Assembly (NCBI RefSeq): GCF_000220395.1
Contig: NW_004086066.1
Location: 1-64,000 of the forward strand
Origin: Ichthyophthirius multifiliis
Taxonomy: Eukaryota; Ciliophora; Oligohymenophorea; Hymenostomatida
Direction: 5' to 3'
DNA: 64,000 nucleotides
The translations under genes were made by a program, and so were the position numbers. The notes under the pieces were generated by a model, which saw only the letters and a program-made list of their open reading frames with translations, ran no database searches and had not been told where the DNA came from. Positions 41,644-53,108 of the stretch are shown piece after piece (position 1 is the stretch's first letter; each line of letters begins with the position of its first letter).

Positions 41644-41660
41644 TTAAATATTCATTCTGA
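39140..41660 (+). CDS. RTEL1: RTEL1-type XPD/Rad3-family DNA helicase
   Basis: RTEL1 is a 5'-3' Fe-S helicase that dismantles D-loops and telomeric T-loops. The N-terminus has [20 protein letters not shown] and Walker A SPTGTGKT, followed by YCTRTHSQIQQA. The Fe-S cysteines lie in ASRDQYC, NNMCQ, NMCSFFK and FCPYYYTLR. Next come [11 protein letters not shown], the DEAH box ([10 protein letters not shown]), [30 protein letters not shown] and [14 protein letters not shown]. This order and wording fit RTEL1 better than FANCJ, DDX11 or XPD. One (TA)n intron (39658-39758) is present. The protein is about 805 residues; the harmonin-like and RING regions of animal RTEL1 are absent, and it ends in poly-Gln plus a few residues. 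At 39523-39525 (A3) one base appears to be missing; the frame is otherwise continuous. Confidence 0.92.
39658..39758 (+). repeat. (TA)n-filled intron of RTEL1
   Basis: Intron bounded by GTAAAT and AATAG, mostly alternating TA; the flanking exons join in phase inside the Fe-S region. Confidence 0.8.
41586..41643. repeat. (TAA)n encoding the poly-Gln tail of RTEL1
   Basis: About 19 TAA units in frame with the helicase, each read as Gln under the ciliate code, just before the TGA stop. Confidence 0.85.
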
Positions 41661-43118
41661 ATTTTTTGATTTTAATTTATTGAAAATATATATTAAATTT
41701 AAAAATTTTATATAAATTTATGTTTATTAAAATATATTTTTATAAAAAAAGTATAATAATTAGTTTAATTTTATTTTATTTAAATAATTAAAAAATGTAT
41801 CATTAAATATGATAGATAATAATTTATTTAATAACATAAATATAATCACATCTATAAAATTTTAACAAAATAATTAAATAAAACCACATATTTTGCTAAG
41901 ATTCATATTTTTATCATTATAAAAATAAAACAAACTATAAATCTAAAAAATACTTTTAATTTAGATTTATTTAATTATGAAGACTATTATATTTTCTATT
42001 TTTAATGAATTAATTAAATCAAATTACTTTTTTATATAGTTTTTTTTTTTTTATATATATATTATAATTAATAAAAATACAAAAAAAATATTACTTAAAT
42101 TAATTATTTATAACTTATTTAATAAATAAATTACACAATCCATATTTAATAAGTTTTTTTCTCGTTATTCTCTTTAAAATTTATTTATTGTTGATTAATG
42201 CTTTATTTTTGCCTAATTTTTTTTCAATTTAACAATATATACAATAATAAAACAAAAGTTAGCACAAAAGAATCTTTATTATAAATAAAAAAATAATTTT
42301 ATTATCAAAAAAAATAGTAAAAAAATAAATAAAAAAACTAGAAAAAACATTAAAATAATAATTAATAAAACTTAAAATATTATAAGTTAATATATTTCAA
42401 TTATGATTTCTGCTATATATCGTTTTTTAAACGAAATTAATTATATATTAATAATTTAATTTTTGTGTGTAAATAATAATTTAATAAGATAAATTAGATT
42501 TATTTAATAATATTACATGAATTCTAATTTAGTTTAGTAGATTAAAGTTTAAAATTTTATTTTAATATAAAGAATACAACAGAAATAAAGTTATATTAAA
42601 ATCGCAATATGAAATATAGTAATATATGAATTTATCGATATTAGTAAAACAATAATGGAGAAATTAAAGTTATATTAATTTAAAAAAATATAAAAAACTA
42701 GAAATTTAAGTTTTTTTTTATATATAAGAATAATATTTTCGAATTTATATATAAAAAAATTTAAAATTAAACTAAATAATTGAATAATCTTTTAGTGATT
42801 ATAAGAAAAAAATAGTTTCTTTACATAATATTTGTATTGATTTTAAATCTAAAATCTATTAATATATTAATAATTATGTATTTTTTTAGAAAACTAAAAA
42901 ATAAAATAAATAATAATTATATTATCAAATGCTATATGATAAAAGTTTTATTTAAACATGGAATTTTACTTTTTTCAATTTATGTTTTTTATAAAAAATA
43001 AAATAAAATCATTGTAAAAAGAAATATTAAATTATTTTAAAAATTTAAATAATTTTTTTTTTTTTTAAATAAAATATATATATATATATATTATTACTAA
43101 TTATTTTAATTATTAATT
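41661..43118. other. 1.46-kb A/T-rich intergenic region
   Basis: No coding frame or RNA-like structure recognised. Contains long T runs and a TA tract shortly before the next start codon. Confidence 0.5.
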
Positions 43119-43836
43119 ATGAGTAATATTAAATTAGGCCAATTTGAAATTCCTAATTAATTTGTTTTATGGTAAAAATAATATGTTTGTGCAATTATAC
43201 CTTGTGTTCAATTAATGCCAGGACGTAAAACTTTTTTTCTTCTCTATTTATAAAAAATAAAATAAAAAATCTTAGATGTATTATTAGTACCTAAAAGACA
43301 AGTTTCTAATTTTATCGAATTAGAACCTTCAGAAGTTTTTTTTTTTTTTTTAATAAATATAAAAGAAAATAAAACAAATAAAAAAAGATTTATGATATTG
43401 GATTATTAATTAAATTTTTAACAAGAGGACTAGAAAAGTATTTTATGACAGATTCATCTACAGTTTTTATACATGTAAATTGTTGATATTTATTTTTTAA
43501 AAAGTATTAATTTTTAAATAATAAAGAATTATTAGCCAGAATTAAAAGATAGTATCGATTAAATTTTTGTGCATATAATTCCTAGAAGAAAAGGAGATTA
43601 TTAAAATAATGATGATATATATAAATTTTTATAAAATTATGATACAGAGTAAATAAAATATCATATTAAAATAAAAATAAAAAATAAAAAAAAGATTCAT
43701 AAAATAATATTAAAACATAATTTCACCAACAAATGTATCTAATAATGCCGCAATTGAAATTTAGGGTTAAGAAACAAAAAAGTATAAAACATTTTTGGAT
43801 TAATTTTGGGAAGAATATTAAACTTTATATTAATGA
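43119..43836 (+). CDS. HIT-family protein, FHIT-like, with degenerate catalytic motif
   Basis: Five exons (43119-43224, 43276-43334, 43388-43474, 43527-43648, 43695-43836) give 171 residues without a frame break. The fold follows FHIT (diadenosine triphosphate hydrolase): KLGQFEIPNQFVLWQ at the start, MPGHVLLVPKRQVSNFIELE in the middle, and VHIIPRRKGDYQNNDDIY near the end, including the typical FHIT-type KGDF/Y-N-D segment. The HIT signature His-x-His-x-His reads QIFVH here: the first two histidines are Gln and Phe, so the middle, nucleophilic His is absent. Hydrolysis of Ap3A by the usual mechanism is therefore unlikely, and a nucleotide-binding or regulatory role is inferred. Introns are 46-53 nt. 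A sequencing error would not easily explain two substitutions. Confidence 0.88.
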
Positions 43837-44614
43837 AAAAAAAAAAAAAAAAAAATTTCAATAAATAAAATGAATTAAAAATAAAATATTAAATCTTATA
43901 AAAATTAACCTTTTTTTAAAAACAATAATTCATAATAACACGAATTATTTATTTTTAATTTTAAGTTTTTTTTGATAAGAATTTCACTCTAAATATTAAC
44001 TTTAAAATTAACGCAATATTTATAATTTTTTTTTTATTTAAAAAAAGAAAGAAATATACTAAACAAATTTAGTCTAAATACTTTCTTTCGTTTTTGATTA
44101 ATACAGAGTTTTCTATTATATAAAATGTATTTTTTATTACAGGAAATCAAATATCATTTATATAATACATATTCTTTAAAAATTAAATATAGTATTATAT
44201 TTTTTATTTTTCCTTGTCAATTATTTTTACTATTTCTTCTTGATTTAAATATATATAAAAAAAAAATTAAAATAAATTTGTTTATTATTTAACTATTTCT
44301 AGTTTTAAAATAAATTATTCTTAATTTTTTATTAACTAAAACAATATTTCTTAACTTTTTGTAATATATTTTAATATTTTTCTTTTATTCCATTAATTTT
44401 TATTAATTATTTGTTTATAAGTGCTTTTTAAAAATATTATATTATATATATTATAAATTAACTCAAAACAATCATAATTAAAATAATATTGAGTTGACTT
44501 CTTCTAATTATTTTTCTAAAAAAAAGACATTCCTTTTAATTATTGAGAGAACAAAAGAAAGATGATAAAGAAGTATACAATTACATTTCTAGATTTTAAA
44601 CGTCATTATTTTTA
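43837..44614. other. A/T-rich region with scattered minus-strand coding-like words
   Basis: On the minus strand a few short peptides look protein-like (for example LNQEEIVKIIDKEK near 44230), but they do not connect into a gene. Possibly the decayed end of the remnant at 44615-45000. Confidence 0.35.
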
Positions 44615-45000
44615 TCACTAAGATTTTATTACTTCAATTTTCTTTTTTTCAAACTCCTCTAATAGCTAAGTTTTAACTTTTAATTAAAATTTATAAACTT
44701 AGATTTAATTAAAATCAATAAATTCTAATCTAAAAAACAATAAATATTAAATTTTATTATGAATAAATTTTACACATATTTTTTTTTCCATAATCAATTC
44801 TTTATTTTAACTAATTTAAAAATTATAAATATTAATTTCTTGATGTTCAAGTTAGTTATTTAAAACTTTCTAAAGAATTCAAAGAGCATATATATTTTAA
44901 AATAAATTCTATTATCATTTATTTAAAAGGTTTTAGTTGTACTTCAATCTAATAGTTAGTTTAATCTAAATAAGATTAGTATTCTTTCTTCTAAGCAATT
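44615..45000 (-). pseudogene. Possible coding remnant or short broken gene
   Basis: On the minus strand a frame reads NNQLEHQEINIYNFQISQNK, then CVKFIHNKIQYLLFFRLEF and TQLLEEFEKKKIEVIKSQ, followed by TGA (44615-44617). Upstream, in a different frame, KKEYQSYLDQTNYQIEVQLK is also coding-like. The two pieces are separated by a frame change and no good start codon is visible. Composition is closer to real genes here than to intergenic DNA. It could be a degenerating gene, a gene with unrecognised introns, or a single-base error. Function unknown. Confidence 0.35.
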
Positions 45001-45114
45001 AATTTAAGTATCAAAATACTTAAATTTTATTAATTATGTTTAAAAAATCTTTAAATCTTTAAATTTTAAATATTTATGTTTTAATTATTAAAAAATAATA
45101 CTAATTTATTAGTT

Positions 45115-45134
45115 CACGCGCGCGTGTGCATATA
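45115..45134. other. CG-rich palindrome in alternating purine-pyrimidine tract
   Basis: CACGCGCGCGTG (45115-45126) is a perfect palindrome and continues as TGCATATA, making about 20 bases of strict pyrimidine-purine alternation. Such sequence can form Z-DNA or a small cruciform. It stands out in DNA that is otherwise nearly pure A/T. Function unknown. Confidence 0.6.
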
Positions 45135-45823
45135 TTTTACATAGAACATAATTTAATATTCTAAAATTTCATGTTCCTATTAAGTTAAACTAATGTTTAA
45201 AATCATACTATTTTGAGCATTATAAGATTTATTTATATTGACAAGTATAATTGCAAAATCAATATGATAATTTTTATTATATTAAAAAAAATCATTTAAT
45301 TAAAATTGTAATATTAATAAAAAAATTAAATAAATGAAATAAAAATTGTATGTGCCATAAATATACAGTCTCTATTACTCTGTTTATATTAATTAAGTTT
45401 TAATTATAATTATTTTATATTTATTTATAAAATAATAATTGAGATTAATAAATGAATTATTAATTTAATGTTTTATTTATTTTAAAAAAAATAGGAAACG
45501 ATAGAAAAATTAAAGAAAATAATTTTATGAATTTTTTTTTTATATTCTTAATCTTTATTTTATTTTATTTTTCTAAAATTAATTTTTAATCAGCTATAAT
45601 AATAAAAATAATATTTAAAATGAATTTAAAAATAATATTTCTATTTAAATATTTATATTTTATACTTTTATATTTAATAAATTATATAAGAAAAAATAGA
45701 TAACATAAGATTTTTTTAATTTAATATAGAAATAAAAAAATTATAAAAAATATAATTAATATTATTTAATTATATTTTTTATTAAATTAATTGTAAAGGT
45801 ATTAATATATAAAATAATTTATA

Positions 45824-45828
<5 letters not shown>

Positions 45829-45881
<53 letters not shown>
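45829..45881. repeat. (TA)n microsatellite, intergenic
   Basis: Nearly perfect alternating TA over about 50 bases in a gene-free region. Confidence 0.85.
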
Positions 45882-45883
<2 letters not shown>

Positions 45884-47083
45884 TCAATATTTTTTTATTT
45901 TATTTTTATATTTTTTTTTAAAAAAATAAAATAAAATTAATAAATAAATTATTTTAAGGAAAATTTTATTAAATATAATAAGTTAAAAACTTTGTGTGAT
46001 AATTTTAAAAATTATTTAAATATCGTTTAAAAAAAGAACTTTTCGTAGAATGTCATCTAAATTACTTTTCAAACTTATTTGAAAAAGCAATAACTTATAT
46101 AATTGTAAAATATTTTATTATAATTATTATTCATATAATATAAATTTCTTTATACAATTTAAAATAGAATGGATGCTTTTATTAATAATTATTTAAAGTA
46201 ATCAATTTATTTTTTATTTCTTAATTTATTCATACTAAATAATAGTCTTAATTATTAATAAATTTACATAATATAAATAAAAAAAGGAAGAGCAACTAAT
46301 AATAAATAAATCATATTTTAGTAAGGTTAAATGAATGCTATAATTTATAATTTAAAGGATATATAATCTTTAAAATTTTTAAATTCATTTACTAATTTTA
46401 TAAAATGTACTATTAAGTTTGTAATTATATTTTTATTATATCGAAAATTTGTAAAAATTATTAATATTAGAAATGATTTTTCATTTTATACAACGAAATT
46501 AATAAATAGCTATTTAATACAAAAATTAAAATAAATAATAATAAAAAATATAGTCTTATAAATCAAAAAATATATTAATTTACTAATAAAAAAAAATTGG
46601 AAAAAAAATTATATATAAATTAAAAAAATCAATATTAACATTATGATTTAATAAAAAAAATTTATTATACTAAAGTTAATAAATTATTATATATGTTATA
46701 AAAAATATATAAATTTTACATTTTTTTAAATTAAATTAGATATTAAAAAAAATTGTAAATATTAATTGTAGAATTTGTCATAATATTAATTTTCTTAGTA
46801 TTTATAAATATTTATATTCATTATTTATAAAATAAAGATAATATTATATAATTCTTAATTATATTTTAAATTTTACTTCATCAAATATTTTTATATAAAC
46901 TATAATAATATAACATATTGAATTATTAATTTAAAATATTTTAAACAACTTTTAACTTTATTAATATTTTTATTTATTATTTAATAAAATTAAATATTTA
47001 ATAAAAAAATTAAAAAAATTCAGTTTATATATTAAAATTCGTAAACTTTTATTTTAATATTAATATATTATATTTATATTATA

Positions 47084-47118
<35 letters not shown>

Positions 47119-47335
47119 TAACTAAATTATTTTTTAATTTAAAATCGAAGATTTATTTATCAAAATAATTTGTTATAAATAAAATTATTTACTTTATAGA
47201 TTTAATTTTTTTAACAATCAATCAATTATAAAATAATTTAATAGAAATTTTTTTTAAAAAACATTTAATTATTTATTATTAATATTTATATTAAATTTTT
47301 TTAAAAAATAGTTAGAAAAAAAATAATATATAAAA

Positions 47336-50300
47336 ATGGATAAAATAAATTAAAAAGTTGCGTTATATTAAATTTAATAAAAAAAAAATATAGGTGATAT
47401 TTCAAAAAAATCGATTTAAAATTAATATTTAAATAATATTTCGAATCTTTATCCTTAGATATTATAATCTGAAAATCCTAAATAAGTTTAAGAATATAAT
47501 AATTTTTGGAACAATATAGTTTTAAAAAGCGGAGTACGTTTATTATTTAAACTGGTTCGAGTTTTTTTACGTTTAACTTAAAATGTTAGAATTTTGGATA
47601 AATTGTCCATGAATTAGCATTAAATAATAGGTGATGTTACATCAATATATGAATTTGGAAGGTAATAAAAGTTTAAATAATAGATGTTTAAAGTTATTTT
47701 GCTTTATATAGGAAATTATTTATAAATAATTAGTAATAAAATACCAATATTAGCTCCATATGGTACTTTTAAGATTCTATTTAAATTTTACTAAATGATA
47801 TTTATTATAATATTAGTATTTATATTTAGTTTAGTTATATTTTTTCAAAAGGAATTATCATATATAGATATTTTAATAATAAGAATTAGTTTTTATTCAT
47901 TTATAGCAGATGTTTTAATAACATTAAATACAGGGATATTGCATAAAGGAGAACTAGTATTAAATAGAACAAAAATAATTCAAAAATATTTAAAAAAAAC
48001 TTTAATACCTGACCTTCTTTCAATGTATTAATTAACTATTTTTGCGTTTTTTATTGATTATAAAACAGGATATCATGTATATGATTTTATTGTTTGTTTT
48101 CCAATTTTTTTAAAGATATTTAATTTATTTGGAATAGTAGAAGACTTAGCCTTTTATTTTTCAAGTAGAAAAAATCTTTTTGATTTAATTAAATTAATGG
48201 TTAGTATTGGAAGTGTTTGCCATATTTTTAGTTTATTTTGGCATGGATTTGGTACTTTTTTTATTTTTTTTAAAGAAAATATATATTGTATAAAATTAAA
48301 AGCTGTTTATGAAATTAAATATTTAAATAGAGAAGACACTTGGATTCATGCTTAAAATCTTATAGAAGCTAATGTTTATACCAGATATGTTTATAGTTTA
48401 TATTATCTTTCAGCTACAATGATTACTGTTGGATATGGAGATGTTGTTCCTAAAAACTATTTAGAATGCTAATTTTCTATTTGCTGCATGTTTTAAACAG
48501 GAATTGTTTATGCTTATAGTTTAAATTCAATAGGTATATATATATTTTTTTTACTTTATATATATTTATATTATTAAAGGAAATATTATATAAAATATAA
48601 ACAAAGCTAATTAAGAATATAAAGAAAATATGTAAATAATTCATAAATTAATGGATTAAGAAAAAATAAGTCAAGATTTGAGAATAAGGGTAAGCAATTA
48701 TTTAGAATATATTTATAACGAATTCAATTAAACGTAAAAAGAACGGGAAAAAGAAGTTATTAATAAATTATCTATATAACTTTAATAAGATCTTATGTAA
48801 GAAATACAAGGAAAATATCTATAATAAATACCTATAATATCATAATTAGGTAAATTAATTTTCTTGTTTTTTTATAAAAAATTATAAGAATAAAAAAACA
48901 CACTTGTAAATGTAATGGATGAATGCTTATTTTCTCCAGGGGACATAATATTTAATTTTGATGATTAGGATGATTGTTCATTATATTAAATCGTAAAAGG
49001 AAAAGTAAATATAATTTATGTTAGTTAACAAGAAGGAAGAAACGAAACATTAATAAAAACAATTAAAAAGAATTAATGTTTTGGTGAATTATCTTTTTTG
49101 ACTGGGCAAAAGAGAACAGCTACAGCAAAAGCAGGAGATTTTTGTAGAATTTACAAATTAAGAAGAGATGATTTTTTAAATATAATAAAGCAAAACGATA
49201 AAGATTACTAATAAATACAAATGATAAAAGATGATATAATGTTTAAGAAATAGTATAAAAGTGCGAAAATAAAATGCACATAATGTAATGAAACTACTCA
49301 TATAGCAATAAATTGTCCTAAAACACATTTAATATTATCAAAAAATATGATAATACAGAGATATTTATATAATATTCCTCAAAAAGAACGTCAAAGTATT
49401 AAAAGGAAAGTTAATAAAAAATAAAGAATAAATTGTCTAGAAATATAATATTGGGTTTTAAAAATAATGTAAGATTCAAGATTTGAGGAAGATTTTTAAG
49501 ATTTAGAAAAAAATTTAAATATAGTTTACAATGAAGAATACTATTAAGAATATTATGAAGCTTTTAATCATCTTTTTGGAGAAGAAGAAATTGAAGGTAA
49601 TAATTCGGCTATAGAATAATATTCTTTTAAAGAAGAAATGAAAAGTGGCATTGATATTAATAATGATAATTGCCCTTCAATTGAAAAGGAAATAAGGAAA
49701 ATGCAAAAAAAAAGAACAGTTAATTAATAAAAAAATTTTACTTCTAAATTTGGAATATAAACAGCAAATAATATTTAACTTTGCAGTAATATTCATATAA
49801 ATAATAATAATTTTGATAAAAATCAAAATATCAGTAAAAAAACCTCAATTAGTTCTGAAACTTCACTTTCCTCATCTTAATCATAATCTTTAAATTAGTC
49901 GCTTTCTAGTTCTTCTAAAATATCTATAGAACAATAGGAGATTTCATATAATCAAAATTAATAAAAAAATGATATTAATACATTATAATTAAATAATATA
50001 ATTAATTTTAATTAATTAAAAAGAATCTTAATAGAAGAATCTATAGATTTAGAAATTTCTTAGTAACTTGATAGTTGTGAAAGTTCTAAAAGTTAATAAA
50101 ATAGTTAATTATAAGACTATTAATAATTATAAACGTCTGATAATTAAATAAATATAAATAATAATTAATTAAATTCTAAAAATTAGACATTTTAAAATAT
50201 TAATTAGTCTTTATCTAGTAAACAAAGTAATGGAAGTAGTATTTTAATAAGTAATAATAAAAAATAAAATAAATTTAGTGGCTAAACAAATAATAATTCA

Positions 50301-50659
50301 AATAATAGTTAAAATAATTCAAATAATAATAATTCAATTAATAACAATAAATAAATTAAATCATTTTAAATAAAAAAACAAGAAGTTTAAATAATAGATA
50401 AACCTTAATATGTAAAAGAAACAAATAGTGTACTTAATATAAATTAGAATATACCGAAAAAATAATAAAGAAGAAAGGGAGATAGAAATATAAATTTAAT
50501 GTAAAGTTAAATATAGTAATTTTTAGAATAAATAGGAGAAAAAAAAAATCGTTAAATAAATAATTATAACGAAGAAACTTATTAATAAAATATAAATATA
50601 TAAAGTAATAAAAAAAGTATATAAAATGAAGAAAATTTTATAAATAATATTTAAGAAAA

Positions 50660-50723
<64 letters not shown>

Positions 50724-51053
50724 CATATAAATTTTTAACCTACTGCTGCTACTATTAATATTAAAGATAATAATGATATATAATATTAATTAGAAAAATA
50801 ATAATTCCTTTTATTTATTGACAAAATGAAGATTTTTGAATATTATTATGTTCATAATAATGTAGACAGAGTAATAGAAAATTATTCTAGATATGTATTA
50901 AATTTTTACATTTAAGAAAAATAAAAAAAAGTTAAAATTATTAATAATCGAAAATCATATAATGTGAAAAAGTTAAAAAATCCAAATTAAATTATATACA
51001 TGCCAAAAAGACGTAAAATAGTTTAGAATTAAAAAAAAAAGAAAAACAAATGA
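47336..51053 (+). CDS. Cyclic-nucleotide-gated K+ channel (EAG/HCN-like) with zinc knuckle
   Basis: S1-S6 are visible as hydrophobic spans (MIFIIILVFIFSLVIFF for S1; FSICCMFQTGIVYAYSL for S6). The selectivity filter is TMITVGYGDVVP, the K+ signature. A C-linker and CNB domain follow: VNVMDECLFSPGDIIF, LYQIVKGKVNIIYVS and CFGELSFLTGQKRTATAKAG. Next is a CCHC zinc knuckle, CTQCNETTHIAINC (Cx2Cx4Hx4C, near 49272-49315). A very long Asn/Gln/Ser tail with a poly-Asn tract (50662-50721) runs to TGA 51051-51053. In ciliates such channels act in plasma and ciliary membranes and tune swimming. The segment expected to be S4, FPIFLKIFNLFGIVEDLA, has one Lys and no regular Arg/Lys spacing. Introns include about 47659-47711 and one starting near 48534; the frame at the first junction is not fully consistent. 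Confidence 0.88.
50662..50721. repeat. (AAT)n encoding poly-Asn in the channel tail
   Basis: About 20 AAT units in frame with the K+ channel, read as Asn. The same repeat type is read as Gln in RTEL1 and SPEF2. Confidence 0.8.
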
Positions 51054-51168
51054 AGAAATTTTTTTATTATTTATTAATTTTTATTATATATTTTATTTTA
51101 AAAAATAAATAAATAAATTCAATCTACAAATAAAAAGTTTAGAAAAACAAAAAATAAATATAATAAAC

Positions 51169-52517
51169 TCATTACTATCTTTAATATTTTAAACAAAATT
51201 TATTTAATCTAATTGCTAATTCTTTAATAACATCTAAATCCGAACAAAGTACTATTCTAAAAAAATTCTTTCCAAAAAACAATTCCCCAGGAAAAACTGC
51301 AACATTTTATTCCTATAAAAACTTAGAAGCAAATTCTTAAGAATTTTCGAATTTTAAAATATTACAATCAATAGCAATAACGGAATAAAAAGCTCCTTTT
51401 GATTCCTTAAGCTTAATTCCTACAGTATTTTTAGTTAATTCTTTTAATAAAATAAATCTTTCTTAGCACTTTTTCATTTTATCATCTATATAATCATTAC
51501 TAGTATTTAATATTTCTACTTAATTTCCTGCCACAATCGTATTAGGCATTAAAATAAAGTTCAAAATATTTTTTATTCCTTATTTTATTTCATCAAATAC
51601 ACCTTCTTTACCAACTAGAATCAACCAAGCAGTTCTCCATCCTTTTTTTTTTAAAAAAATTAAAATAATAAAATAAAATATAATATAATATAAAAACCTG
51701 GAACTAACCATCTTTTGGATAAACCAGAAATAATAAAAACAGGAACCTATTCAGTTAACTCTCCAAAAGAGAAATATTTTAATCCAGGATAAACCATATG
51801 CTCGTATGTTTCATCAGCAACAATAGGTAAATTATTATGTTTTTATGCTAATTTTAAAATTTCTAACTAATGTTCTTTATTCCATAAAGAAGATAATGGA
51901 TTCGAAGGATTACATATATAAATAAATCTTTTTTTTTTTTTCCAAAAACAAATAAAAATATTAAATATTTATAATTACCTTGTTTTTTCATCTATTAATT
52001 AATCCATCTATTCTAAATTAGCTTCCCAGTCTTTTTCTTCAATTAAATTATAAAATTTTACATTAATTCCCATACTAGAAGCCATAGTAACTATCAAGGG
52101 AAAACTAGGAGAAGGAAATAAAAAATTATCTCCTGGATTTGCTAATACAGTTAAAGATATATAAATTCCCATTGAACATCCAGCAGTTAAAAAAATTTCG
52201 TTTTCAGTTATTTTGATACCATTATTGAATTAATATTTTTAAGCCAAAGTCTATCTTATTTCTAGCTTGCCTTAAAAATCAGTATAACCATCTATTTTAC
52301 CTACTCCTTTAGCACATAGTTCTAATATTTTAGGATCTGTTTTAAATTCTTCAAATGCTGTTGGGTCTCCTAGAGTTAGATTTAAGTTCTAAGCTGGACG
52401 ACTATTCTTAAATTCTTCAATATTTATATTTGGAATTACTTTTTCAACGTAGTTACGAATTGGATTGCAAGTTTATTCGATTCTATCAGCACATTTAAAT
52501 TCAGGAAAATCAGACAT
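51169..52517 (-). CDS. TAT: Tyrosine aminotransferase-like class I aminotransferase
   Basis: Three exons (51979-52517, 51698-51927, 51169-51641) give 413 residues, ATG at 52517 and TGA at 51169-51171. PLP-dependent aminotransferases of this group convert tyrosine and related amino acids to keto acids in the cytosol. Visible features: start region CNPIRNYVE (as in TAT), LTLGDPTAFEEF, FIYICNPSNPLSSLW (substrate/cofactor Asn-Pro), PIVADETYEHMVYPG (Asp and Tyr contacting PLP), and SGLSKRWLVPGWRTAW, where the Lys is the Schiff-base residue and the Arg (WR) binds the carboxylate. Near the C-terminus FFRIVLCSD holds the second carboxylate Arg. Introns are 51 and 56 nt. The TAT assignment over alanine aminotransferase rests on the LSKRWLVPGWR wording; substrate range is inferred. 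Confidence 0.92.
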
Positions 52518-53108
52518 TTATAAACTATATTTTTTTAAGTATTATTCTTTTTTGTGATTAGAAATATTTTGATTTCTTTTTATATTATTAAAAGATTATT
52601 ATATATAATTATTTTTATAAAAACAAAAAAAATTGATGAAATTTTAATCGATAGGAATTTTTATTAAATTTAAAATTATATTTATATTATTATTTTTAAA
52701 ATAAGAGAGAAATATTTACTTTTTTATTGCTAATAAATCAATCAATTAATTTTTATTGAAAATAAAAATATGTATATGTTTTTGACTATAAATATATTAA
52801 AAATTTTATTAATGTTAATAATTGATCTAATCGTTAATTTTTTAATTATTATTTTTAAATTGTAAATCAATTAATATAAAAAAAATATAAAGAAAATTTT
52901 AAAATATAATTTTATTATTATCAATATTAATTATAAATTCCTTCGTAAATTTATTAAAGATAAAATCTAAGATATCTCCTATTTTTAAGGAATGTTAAAT
53001 TATCAAAATCAAACTATTCGAATTTCTCTAAATAAATTTCTTAAAAGCTTTTACTTTTTTTTAAAAAAGAAACATTTTAAAGTATTAATTTAGCAATTTA
53101 AAATAAAT
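52518..53108. other. Intergenic spacer
   Basis: A/T-rich; separates two minus-strand genes. No coding frame or motif recognised. Confidence 0.5.

Larger units (their letters stand above)
45001..47335. other. 2.3-kb A/T desert with a CG palindrome
   Basis: No gene seen. It includes a 12-bp CG-rich palindrome at 45115-45126 and a (TA)n tract at 45829-45881, and ends just before the K+ channel start. The promoter of that gene must lie here. Confidence 0.5.
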
